Below, piece by piece: positions 12,615 through 23,420 of a stretch of 64,000 nucleotides of DNA (position 1 is its first letter; every line of letters starts with the position of its first letter). Below the pieces are notes generated by a model, which saw nothing but the letters and a program-made list of their open reading frames with translations, searched no databases and was not told the DNA's origin. Position numbers and translations under genes: made by a program. Source of the DNA: Anastrepha obliqua. Its lineage: Eukaryota; Arthropoda; Insecta; Diptera; Tephritidae. Location: assembly GCF_027943255.1 (NCBI RefSeq), contig NC_072895.1, positions 71,612,001-71,676,000 of the forward strand, in the 5' to 3' direction.

Positions 12615-12885
12615 ATTTATTATTTAATTTCTCAATGGATTTCGTATTTTTCAATTTTTTATTTTAATTTTTTTTATTTTTGATTTGGATAGAGTTGAAT
12701 GTTAATATCTTCTTTGTTAATTTTTTTTCTTTTTTGTTTTTTGCCTACAATATTGTATAAGTGCGCATTATTATATTTATAAAATTTTTGAATAATTCAT
12801 TTATCACTAAAGACTTACTTTCGTATATTAGGAGCTGTGTCTGCCTCGAAGAACACGCTACTCAATAGAGCTTCACAGTGGCGGA

Positions 12886-13010
12886 CTGAGGGGAGGGCGG
12901 AGGGGGCGGCACGCCCAGGGCCTCTGGTCTTGGGGGCCTACAAATGGATGCAAGTTCCCTTGATTAAATTGTAATTAAAGCGCTTTATATATTAACGTTT
13001 TTGGCGGAGT
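12886..13010 (+). mobile_element. Possible DNA-transposon end (hAT-like terminus)
   Basis: The sequence CAGTGGCGGACTGAGGGGAG followed by a G/C-rich stretch stands out from AT-rich surroundings and resembles CAGTGGCGGA-type transposon termini. No matching opposite end was found nearby, so this may be a fragment. Confidence 0.3.
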
Positions 13011-13529
13011 AGCAGGCCTCGGAGACAAATAAGTACAGACAGCCTGTAATATAGTTAACATTTTTAAAAATTTATATTACGTTTACTGCCTTATATTTCT
13101 TATGTCTAGATTCGTAGTTTATTACTTTCGACTGGAAAATACTAAGTACAGTACAGTCATTTTTAATTGTTTACAACAGTGCATTAATGCCTTGTTCTTA
13201 CCGACTGATTATACCTAATTCGATCACCTCGTGATGGTCATTTCATGTGAGCATACAATACTCATAATATATACTATTCAAACATGCACCGTAATTGCTC
13301 AATCAGGTCGTTTTTATATTTAGAATCGTAATTTAACGCAATTTTCCATAGAAGAACTCAGTTAACAAATTATGCAAACTTTTTTTTTTATTAACGATTC
13401 TTATTCATTTTGTGGAAGAGTTATACAATTGCCCATAAAATTGTATATAAAAGATTAGTATCCTTTTTGCAATTTTCATTTGATAATATAATATAACATG
13501 TTTTAAGAAGCACTTTACAATACAAGGGT

Positions 13530-14050
13530 AATCGTTGTTCGCTCTTCATAAGGTCTGCTACCGTTGTGCGTTTGAATTTATTTGGCAAGAGTTCAGTCAA
13601 AGTAAGCTGAATACTGCATTGTTGATTTTATTTTTTAGTCGCTATTTGTGAGATACTGCAAATTTCTTCGTTACTTCAGTCACAGTTGGTATGCCAAGAT
13701 CACGACGAAGGTCGCTATTCTTTATATATAAGTAGTATGGCTCGGTACTATACTCCACAGGTAGCTTCGGTCTTAGTGTCTGTTTTTAAATAAGCAATTT
13801 GTTGCAGATCGATCAGCTTGAGCGTCTACCAATGAGCTGGCAGTGTCATCCGCAAATGTTACAGTTACTTTCAGAGATGTCGATGGTTGGTCGTGGTATA
13901 CAGGAGATACCAGAGAATCCAAAATGCTTCTATGTGAAAAGCCTGAGTTTTTTCTTTCTTCATCTCCGTGCATAAGTGTGATTTGAACCGTAGTTTTGAA
14001 AGCAATATTTTCGAGAAAAGCTGCACCAAATTTAAAATAAAAGTATTTGA
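13530..14050 (-). mobile_element. LINE relic, reverse transcriptase C-terminal part (Jockey-like)
   Basis: The minus-strand translation of 13773-14054 contains HRSILDSLVSPVYHDQPSTS and then VTFADDTASSLVDAQADRSA, where FADD is the reverse transcriptase active site. Further along, in another frame, DLRRDLGIPTVTEV and NNAVFSLL (about 13600-13700) match the post-polymerase region of Jockey-clade LINEs. Stops and frame changes show it is inactive. The DD41D element at 14096-15414 lies just upstream in the LINE's reading direction; it could have inserted in the LINE, but no LINE sequence was recognised beyond 15416. Confidence 0.75.
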
Positions 14051-14095
14051 ACATTTTTTTCTACAGAATTTTTTGAGTATGTTATTTTGAAGATA

Positions 14096-15414
14096 CAAAG
14101 TGGCGCAAAAGTAACCTTGCGATGTTTTTTGGCTGTAATTTAAAAAAAAAAATGAAACACTTTGATTCTTCTTGTGGATTATTTTTATTTGGTCTTTTAG
14201 TTTTTTTTTACATCAAGTCGAGAATATGATGTCATGTAAATGGCCGCCGCCACAGTTGATTGCCATTTGAGCCCTTTTTATGGCATTTTCCATCACTTTG
14301 GCCAAAACTTCCGGCGATAGGTCCTCACATTCTTGACGGATATTGTCTTTAAGAGCTGCAAGAGTCTGAGGCTTGTTGACATAAGCCCGCGGCTTCAAAA
14401 AGCCCCACAAAAAGAAGTCTTGAGCGGTCAAATAAGGCGATCTTGGTGGCCAGTGCAAATCGCCAAAACGGGAGATTAGGCGCTCGGGAAATGCATCCTT
14501 CAGCATATCGGTGCTGGCACGTACAATGTGTGCCGTTGCACCGTCCTGTTGGAACCACATGTTTTCCAATCCCAATTCATCAAGTTGCGGCAAAAAGAAC
14601 TCGTTGATCGTTGCTCTGTAGCGCTCACCATTCACAGTAACCGTTTGGCCCCCGACGTCTTCGAAGAAAGAAGGTCCGATGACTCCTCCAGCGAAAACAG
14701 CACACCATACAGTGACTTTGAGCGGGTGTAATGGCTCTTCGTGGGTTACACGCGGATTTTCAGTGCCTCAGAAGCGTAAATTTTGCTTATTTACGTACCC
14801 GCTAAGATGGAAATGGGCCTCATCACTCATGATTGATGAAAAATCATCTTCTTCTTGGTGGTAATTAGGGATGGCTTGAGCGTATGTTAGACGCGATTCG
14901 CGGTTACCAGCTAACAGCTGATGCATCGTCTGGACTTTTTACGGAAACATCTTCAAATCTTGTACCAAAATTCGCTGTAAAGACCGTCGACTGATACCCA
15001 TTTGCGTGGCACGTCGTCTGGTCGATGTCGACGGCGCTTCCATGACATCCTCGGCTACAGCAGCAATATTCTCTGCAGAACGGCTACTCTGGGGTCTGCC
15101 ACACCTGGCAGCATCTCGTGTTGTGCCAGTCTCTTCGAGGCGAGCGGCTAAACGTCGCAGTGTTTCACCAGTAGGCGTTGGACGGCGAGGAAATCTGCGA
15201 CGAAATTCATGTTGTGCCAAAGTCACCGACCGATTATTGGTCAAATAAATAGTCAGCAATATTCCGCGTTCTGGAGCAGTGTAGCGTAACATTGTTTATT
15301 AACGTGTATTTCGCATGTGTTTACTACACAAATGTTAAAACAGAACTGACATTAGGGGCTAATCGCAAAATTTATAGCATTTTCTGTTAGGAGGATTACT
15401 TTAGCGCCACCTGT
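14096..15414 (-). mobile_element. DD41D mariner element, second copy
   Basis: The left terminus (14096-14118, CAAAGTGGCGCAAAAGTAAC) and the reverse complement of the right terminus (15392-15414, ACAGGTGGCGCTAAAGTAAT) are imperfect inverted repeats flanked by TA (14094-14095 and 15415-15416). The length is about 1.3 kb. The termini differ clearly from those of the copies at 402 and 27909, so it is another sub-lineage. The exact end base on the right could be off by a few positions. Confidence 0.85.
14213..15292 (-). pseudogene. DD41D transposase pseudogene
   Basis: The N-terminal part (14939-15292) starts MLRYTAPERGILLTIYLTNN and carries two helix-turn-helix blocks (TPTGETLRRLAARLEETGT, SRSAENIAAVAEDVMEAPST). 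The C-terminal part (14213-14635) has WFQQDGATAH and WPPRSPYLTAQDFFLWG, again 41 residues between the second and third Asp. The middle, read in frame, gives MSDEAHFHLSGYVNKQN with a stop where a Trp is expected nearby, followed by VTVWCAVFAGGVIGPSFFED. Stops near 14938 and 14770 and a deletion before the first Asp inactivate it. Confidence 0.87.
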
Positions 15415-15416
15415 TA

Positions 15417-17549
15417 TAAGGGATCTTTTAAGCAACAATAAATGACTTGACCCATTAAGAACTTTTGGCGATCTTTCTCTGCCAACTACAAAGTAGTTCC
15501 TAAAAAGTGGTTGGCTGAGAAAGTTCATCAGATATTTTTTATTAACTCCTTGGAATAATTACTTCGGCATCATATAAAATATGACTCAGTTAACAAATTT
15601 TTCAACTAAGCGAAATTAGCCATTTCATTTACAAGAAGTAGGCAATAATAACTTTTGTTGTTTATGAATTCATTCATTGTAATGTAACTGTTATTGAAAT
15701 TAATCCAAAAAATCTATGCCAACGGTTTCACATATATTTCCCCACCAACTACTTATATTAGAATTTCATAAAAGCCTTCATCTCACTTCTCACTTGCTTT
15801 AGAGCAAAATTTATTCAGGTTTTCGAACTATTCCGCTTGTTTTCAATCTCTTTGATTCACAAGCATTTCGTTATTTGACATATTTCCATTAGAATGAGGA
15901 ATGTTTGTTCGTTTTTTTGTTTTTTTGGTTTGAATGACTTTATTATCACAAACGCAGCGCCTTGGGATTGTGATAAATGGCACAGCAATATTCTCACATT
16001 TACAAAGCCAAGCGCAAAGCAAATATACCTGCCGAGCAAACTATAAACCTACATTTTCCAACACTCTGTGCATAAAACAAAAGTAATTTTCTTATACTCC
16101 TCAATGCGATCTGACATTTTATTCACCTATGTAAGCTAACTTATATTTTCTCCAGCACAGAATGCAAACAGTAATTTTAGTTTGGCTGAAAGAAAAAAGA
16201 TATTTGTGGGCACACATGTGCACGCGCTCGTACACATCCACACATACTGTCAATCAGTCATTTAGTCAATCACTTTGTTCAACCATCGCTCTGTTATACA
16301 TATGTATGTAGGTACGTTTTCCTTGCTGTTTGCTTCTTGTTCCTTCATTTGCATTGCTTGCGTCTCAAAGGCACTCCAAATACCTTACGCTCTCTGGCAC
16401 ATCAAATGTTTGACTTTCTTTTTGTAATCATTGTAATATGGCTCACATATTCATTTTATTTGTATGCTGCCTTGGTGCTAAGTATTTTTTCGACTCACTC
16501 TCTTTTGCATATTCACATTTAGATACGCATGTGCATGTATGCCGATCTCGTCTGTTTACAACTGTTTGATTTGTAATTTATTGCTTAAAGCTTTGGAATG
16601 TAATATCTACCTTTCCGAATAATTCAATTGTTACAAACACTCAGTTCCCATGCGGCTGATGGCCTGACCTACACATGCGGCTCCCCTCCTCTACATTCGC
16701 TCTTATCCCTGCAGTAAAATGTCCTTTATATTGCTTGAAGTGTCATTTCATTATTGTTAATACCTTTAACTACCTGTGGTTTTCTTCACCTTATAATATG
16801 ATAATATAACATTAGATATCTGATAAAGCTCCCTACGCCTGCAGTATGAATACTTACACACATCCCAAGTATTTTACTGCGAAACTATTTAAATATACAA
16901 GCCTTACGTAGTCTCCCAGCAACACTTGTCTGCGGCTGTCACACGTGTTCCGAGCAAAACAAGGGTTGTCAAGAGGTTTCACTTGTGCTTCCAATCCACC
17001 CTTCTACCCATACTACCTCAACAATTTATTCAATTATCCCATTTTAATCATTTCATTTATCCTTAATGCATTTCATGACATGAATACGCTTTTTATTCCT
17101 TCTATCGCTTAGATTTTTCCCTTCTCTTATTTTCTCTGTTTGTGTTTGCATTGATTGTGATATTACATCATTGTCCCTGACAAGAAGTCATTCGTTGGCA
17201 TTTGTAATTTTGTAAATCAAATGTCAAGTAGATAATTGTCACAGACACTTTTGCTTCAATGGTACATTGTTTCGATTTTATAATGGCTTTCACTTCTCTT
17301 TTGTCATTTGGTATGTTAATAACTTAAAGGTGCAAGTGACAGGTAGCATTAAGAAGAATTTGAAAGGATCGAAAATCAAGACTTCTATTAGTAATAAAAG
17401 TAACAGATTATAAATAAAAATAACTTAAGAGATATGTTCAACAACAAAATTGTATACTTGAAAGTTCTCATTTATAGCCGAAACTTCTTTTCGGCTTTAG
17501 AAATAGTCGAACGAGTAGCATAAGAAACAATTTTCCCCAAAGCAAATTA
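15417..17549. other. No gene recognised
   Basis: AT-rich sequence with no domain similarity. A small imperfect hairpin is present (15473-15489 pairs with 15511-15527, 15 of 17 positions). Confidence 0.45.
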
Positions 17550-17722
17550 GCCGCCGTAGTCGAATAGGTTGATGCATGACTAAGATTCGACCCAAATTGG
17601 GGGACATCAGAATTCGTTTAAGAGGTATGGTTCCTTCGGCAAAGTTTCTTATTTTGATCCCTAGAATACGTTTTCACAGAGCAATGAGCGATTTTTAAAT
17701 CGACCCGCCCTAATATATATAT
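17550..17722 (+). mobile_element. SINE head fragment fused to a single arm of a fold-back element
   Basis: Bases 17550-17586 read GCCGCCGTAGTCGAATAGGT and match the tRNA-like SINE head. From 17587 the sequence becomes CGACCCAAATTGGGGGACAT and follows the right arm of the fold-back at 52808-52943 to about 17722. The opposite arm is absent here. Confidence 0.75.
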
Positions 17723-19959
17723 ACCAATGGTATAAAATGCCCTTTGCGTTAAAAGTTCGCCCTGTTTTTAATAAAAGTAGAAATAGCGCAGATATTCTTT
17801 ATATGTTTGTGAACAGTTGGAATAAATCTACGAAAATATAAAAACTTCATATTTTACGACATTTTTATATAAAGGCAAGCACTGTTCCGCCGTTAAGGCA
17901 AAGTATACACGAAAGAGTAATGAGCAGGAAATCAGAGAGAATACATAAATTTGAAGTAGTAAGCATTTTCAAGTGCTAATATTTTAAGCTAATATTTTTG
18001 ATTAACTGAAGTTTGATTGGTTTTATGGATTTTTAACACATTTTGGCTTATAGACAACCCTCTTTTGCAAATAGCTCTATTTGCATAATGTCGGAAAACC
18101 CCTTCCAGTAAAAATTAGCTTCAAAATTCAAAAAATTCTCTGCGAACCGCAGCATTGTGTGTATAGTTATTAACATATATACTTATGTTGGGATCTTTAT
18201 TTTATGCAATATAGGGAAGTTATAGTTAATATTAAAATAAGTAAAAATAAGATAGGCCTTTTCGTATGTACGGGAAACCATAGATCTTATATAGTAATTC
18301 TGCATGCTCAATTTCTCATTTTCTCATCAGTACCCATAGGTACGCCATGATATTAATGTGAACATCAAACGAAGAAGATTTTTTAAAGCACCAAAGCGCA
18401 TACTTTATTTCATGGCAGGAATGTTGATGAAGCTGAAAAGTACACACATTTTTTGTTAGTTGGATGATGATGGATTTTTGTTTGATATTCGTATTAATAT
18501 AACATACCGAGTGTAGTATTTAAAACCATTTTTTGAAAATTTAGCACTTTGAACTTTAATAGAGTTTTAACTGAATCATATTTGGGGTTCAGTTTCAACA
18601 TCTTAAATTTCATTACAGAAAACTTTTTAAGGTATTTTACATCAATCACATAATTCGAAGACCTTCAAGCGAAACGAAAACATAGAATAAATACAGATCC
18701 CTTGACGCTCCTTACGAATTCAATTGTACGATTTGAACACCCTGCAAGCTGGCACTGAATATTTTAGTCTTTATTTACTTTTGTCAAATGTATTACAAGC
18801 AACATTGTCACGTTTCCCACAAATCCCAAAACTAGCCACAAATTTCGCCACACACAAAAGCTCAAAAAGTGACAAAGCTTACAGCGCATAACTTTGGTTG
18901 CTTACCATTAACTATTTAGTATCGATATGTTCATCCCCATGCAAGTATGAATATACAAGTATGTGTATGTAGATATACATTTTTGCGTGAGGTGCGCAGC
19001 GGGCATGTCTATGCTTAGGGAATATTAATAATGTGTTTTCAAAAACCCAGCAGTATTCATTGCGTAGAACTTTTATGGAGGACGGGTTGGGTTGTATAAC
19101 TCTGCTGTATGCATGTAAGTAGTACTTTAAAAATATTACTACATTTATTATATTCGCTAATGATCAAATAGAACTAGAATAGATATTAAACATTTTTTAC
19201 CTTTTTTAAATATCACGACAAATTCAAAAAGTCGGAATACATGGAACTAATCCTCGCTTGCCCGTTTTTCTCCAGTACGTCAAATTCTTTTTATAGCTTT
19301 GAACTTTCACAAGGCTTCATAAAGTTGTAAAATCATTGAAATCATATGAAATTTTCTCATATCAAACGAAAGAAGAAGGTCTTGGAAAATTAAAAAAAAA
19401 TTTACTTAATAATATTTTCAGGAGAAAAAAGACTGCAGAATCAAAATTAAAAATGTATCCTTGAATATTCTTGAAATGATTAGGAGTTAGTTTTCTTACA
19501 ACAATTTGTTAACAACTTCTTGTACACTTTCCCCCAAATATCCAAGTTAAAATTTTTGGAAATATTGGCGGCCTTAAAGCAAAATTATAACTAACATCCT
19601 TATAAAAAAATTCAAGTACGTTCATACGTTTCGTTTTTCATAAGGATTAAAACGGTCACAATCAAATGTACAATATTTAAGAAGTGCGCCGCAAGTTTTG
19701 ATTGTCAATGTTCATATTAAAACTCGATCTGGCCTATAGTAAATATTTTTTGGTTTATAGTCGTACAAAAGTGACATTTATGTGGTTGACTAGACTTTAT
19801 CTAACTGAGCTATATTCTGTAAAAATACCGTAGTCTTGTACTTAGATTATTTTTGGTGTGATTCTACTAAAATGTGGTCGATACGTTGTGCTGAGTGAAG
19901 CTTTCAATTTGGCACCCACTGCATGCAGTCAAAGTTACAGTAGGCCATTTTTGGTAAAG
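17723..19959. other. No gene recognised
   Basis: AT-rich intergenic sequence. No open frame with a recognisable motif and no clear inverted termini. Confidence 0.45.
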
Positions 19960-20700
19960 GTTGGTTGGTTGAAGTTGGTGATTCACACAGAATTCAATTA
20001 ATGCTTCGGCACTATTTTGTTGCCACATCGTCGCTACCAACAAGCTATACGGTGATTCCTTCACGATTATATCCAGTCTGCGCGACTGAGAAACTTTATA
20101 AGCGGGCTTACGTCTATACCAGTCAGCTCTTCTAGGTTTTCAAAAAGCGGTCTGCTAAGGGTTAACATTCTCGCCTTATATAGGGTAGGGCATTCACAGA
20201 AGAAATCGCAAATGGTTTCCTTTGTATCCGGTTGATTCCAACTATGGCAGTATATATTGTAAGGCATACTCAATTTGGCTGCCTGCTCCTACTGCATTTT
20301 ACAAACTGCTATTGAAAACTGACGTCCCACGGCGACCGCCGTAGCCGAATGGGTTGGTGCGTGATGACCATTCGGAATTCACAGAGAGGTCATTGGTTCG
20401 AATCTCGGTGAAAGCAAAATTAACAAAAACATTTTTCTAATAGCGGTCGCCCCTCGGCAGGCAATGGCAAACCTCCGAGTGTATTTCTGCCATGAAAAAG
20501 CTCCTCATAAAAATATCTGCCGTTCGGAGTCGGCTTGAAACTGTAGGTCCCTCCATTTGTGGAACAACATCAAGACGCACACCACAAATAGGAGGAGGAG
20601 CTCGGCCAAACACCTAACAGAAGTGTACGCGCCAATTATTTTTTTTTTTTATTGAAAACCGACGTCCCACACTAGTGACATGAAAGCCCAGCTGGCTCAT
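19860..20700 (-). mobile_element. LINE 3' end relic, interrupted by a SINE
   Basis: The minus strand of 20067-20273 encodes a Cys/His cluster typical of ORF2 C-termini (YCHSWNQPDTKETICDFFCECP, with PLIKFLSRADWI at the end). The following 3' segment (19960-20060) matches the 3' end of the LINE at 23340-23400 (GGTAGCGAGGATGTGGCAAC-like). The SINE at 20331-20650 lies inside this relic; the bases on each side are the same 20 bp word. The first Cys of the motif is replaced (YCHSW versus CHSCK in the other copy). Confidence 0.78.
20331..20650 (+). mobile_element. Full-length tRNA-derived SINE with 20 bp target duplication
   Basis: The head (about 20336-20415) contains an A-box-like TAGCCGAATGGGTTGG and a B-box GGTTCGAATCTCGG, internal RNA polymerase III promoter elements. 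The body carries AGCGGTCGCCCCTCGGCAGG and GCCGTTCGGAGTCGGCTTGA, and the copy ends in a T-run. Direct repeats flank it: ATTGAAAACTGACGTCCCAC (20311-20330) and ATTGAAAACCGACGTCCCAC (20651-20670), one mismatch in 20. This is the reference copy for the family in this window; at least six other pieces are listed. Confidence 0.93.
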
Positions 20701-22189
20701 ATATACATAATTATGACGCCTGATGGCAAACTTATTAAAGTAGTGTGGCCATCGAAGAATGCCGAACTTAATGCTTTCAAATTTTTTAGAAAAAAAAATT
20801 GCAGAAATTTGAAAGGGATAATTTCAACACTTCTGTTAGGTGTTTTAATGCCCGATTTTGTCAATAGACAACAATGAAAAAAAAAACGGTCAGGAGACCC
20901 GCTATTCCAAATTTTTTTCAATAACTAAAGGAAAAAACTGCGTGTTTACTTAAAAAAACTCGCTTGTTTTGCAGAATTTTATGAAATATACGTCACTGAT
21001 GGTCATTTACATGCGGATCAGAGTAGTGCTTACACATGATAGAAATGAGCTGCAAGTAACTGATGATCTAATTGTAAGATAAGCTTTTGCTCAAACAAAA
21101 AAAAAGTATTTGTTTTGTGCCTTAAGGCACCTAAATTTCAATCAAACTAAATAGAAGATATAAAAAAAACAATATTCTCGTGATTAAAAGCTTACTCTTC
21201 AACATTTCATGACGGCTAATCTAGAAAATATGGAGCTTTGATACTGATTCTAATTCTTATTCAAGGCGAGGACCATATCTGCGTAACTTTAGACACATTA
21301 CAATTGATGAGGGCATTAAAGGGTTAATTCTAATTAAAATAAAAATAATTTGGAACTAACATAAATAAATTAAATAAAAAATAAATAAATTCTCCTCTGG
21401 GTAGTGCTACACATTTCAAAGCCAAAATAAATAAAATATAGTAAGATGCACAATACACAAACACAGAAGATATTCATCGACATACTTCGCAATTTTTTTC
21501 TGCCAAACTACTTTTTACCACCGCGTAGGTGGCAGATACTTGCGGAGTATTTTTGACAGCGACCGATTTCAACTGTCATTTGGGTATTTTAAATGTGAGT
21601 CCCAGCGCCCATATTAACATATTGCTTTGCAGTTAATACCCAAATGACAAACCGAGTGATATAATGTACGAGTAGGCAGGCGAGACATACGAATATATTA
21701 CCACAAGAAAAGAAACCAAGAAAAGTAAGCAAACAACAGTTATGGTACGCAAATAATCACCTAATTCTATATAAAAAATATTTTCGTTTTCGCTCGAAAT
21801 TTCTAAAATTTTCTTCTTACTCTCTTTTTATATCTGTCAATCGTTAGACTATGAACTCAGGTCGGCACTTCCTCTCTTAATTCGCACAAACTTTGCCCGA
21901 CTTTTCATTTGCCCGTATGTAGGTATATAATATACATAAAAGTATGTACACATGTAAGCAAATGGAAAATAATAAGAAAGTACTTAAATGAAGATATACC
22001 ACTTTGCGATAAAAAAACAGGCATGTACAGTACGTGTCCTACAAATTATAAACGATGTAGGTATGTAAAAAAGATAACAAATCCAATAACCATAATTTGT
22101 ATAATTTGTTACCAACACCAAGGCTTCAAAGCGTCAATCATCACTAAATATTATATTCAATAAAGTAAATGTACAAAATGCAAGGGCCT
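20701..22189. other. No gene recognised
   Basis: AT-rich sequence. The only structure noted is a perfect 15 bp inverted repeat at 21574-21588 and 21635-21649. Confidence 0.45.
21574..21649. repeat. Perfect 15 bp inverted repeat
   Basis: TGTCATTTGGGTATT at 21574-21588 is the exact reverse complement of 21635-21649, with a 46 bp loop. It could be the termini of a very small MITE, a regulatory palindrome or chance. Confidence 0.5.
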
Positions 22190-23420
22190 TTAAAAATATT
22201 TCGCAGCAATCATATCATAACTGAAATTGCTCTGTATGCCTGCAAGCATATGCTTGGAAGAAGATGGAGTATTCAACTTAAGTTTTATTTTATCAAACGT
22301 ATGGGTAGTTTGGTGGAAAGCTCTTGGAACAGATTACAATATCAAACCACTCAAAGATCAATCTGTGTAATTACGGTCGGGGCATCTAGCTCATATCCTA
22401 GGGAGGCTTTTAATGCACTGACACACGTTATTCCGGTAGATCTCCATATCAAGAAGATGGTAACCATGAGTGCATTTAGATTAAATGAAGCGGATCGCTG
22501 TAAAGAAAACACGTATAGTCATTCCAGTCTATTATTGCGACAAACTCAGTCCACCTCAGGGAAGACTGACTACTTCGTCCCGACGATAACATTCAATAGG
22601 AATTTTTCGACTCACTTTGCATCTTGGAAGGAATGGAGTAAGGGACTTTTACTAAAATAGTTCGGCACTACAATCTACACAGATGGTCCAAAAATGGATC
22701 GTGGTGTTAGAGCTCAAAGACTTAGAATACTTGCAGTTTCTTCCAGGCGGAAGTACTGGCAATTTGGGAAGCTTGTAGAATAGACTTCCCTTTTAAGTGC
22801 AATATCGCTATTCTTTCGGATAGCTAAGCTGCAACCTAGGTACTGGATTCAGTTAAAACATCCAGGAGGGCGTCGGAACATTGAATGAAATGAAAAAGCG
22901 GACGAGCTGTGAAGTGGGGGATCTACCATAAGTAACATTCTTGCAGAATCGGTATTCACACCAATGAGGGCAATTAAGAATGCAGTTTCCTTAAGACAAC
23001 ATGCAAAGTTAGCAAAACGTTATGGCCCACCTACAACCACAAGAAACGTCAATACTGACAAATATTAAACGAAGGGATACCTGCAAACTCACAGCAGTGA
23101 GAACAAGCAGCCAAAATGGGCATACCTCCCACCACAAACTGTCACAGTTGTAAACAACCAGACAAAAAGGAAACTATTTTCCATTTCCTCTGCGAATGCC
23201 CTGCCCTATGGAAGGACAGAATGTTAACCCTGGATAAACCGCCGTTCGAGAGTTTCGAACAACTGTCTGGCTTCAGCCAACTAGTAAGGTTCTTAAACCG
23301 CACAGACTGGATATAGTAATGTTATAAATAACTATTGAACAAGTTGGTAGCGAGGATGTGGCAACAATATGGTATGAGGAATCACAACTTTAACCTAACA
23401 ACTATATCATTATTACGCTG
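22190..23420 (+). mobile_element. LINE relic: end of reverse transcriptase, RNase H and 3' end
   Basis: The plus-strand translation shows CKHMLGRRWSI, then (frame shifted) VWWKALGTDYNIKPLKDQS, then LTHVIPVDLHIKKMVTMSAF and TDYFVPTITFNRNFSTHF, and TIYTDGPKMDRGV, where YTDG is the RNase H start. A Cys/His cluster follows (CHSCKQPDKKETIFHFLCECP) with LVRFLNRTDWI at 23116-23316. This order fits LINEs that carry RNase H (I/R1/LOA/Jockey group). Multiple stops and frame changes show it is dead. It matches the minus-strand relic at 19860-20330. Confidence 0.82.

Noticed and set aside
15473..15527. Imperfect hairpin (15 of 17 pairs)
   Set aside because: Short and imperfect, with no associated element or conservation signal.
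20336..20415. Possible functional tRNA gene
   Set aside because: A- and B-box-like words are present, but the acceptor and anticodon stems do not fold and the sequence recurs as the head of a repeated SINE.
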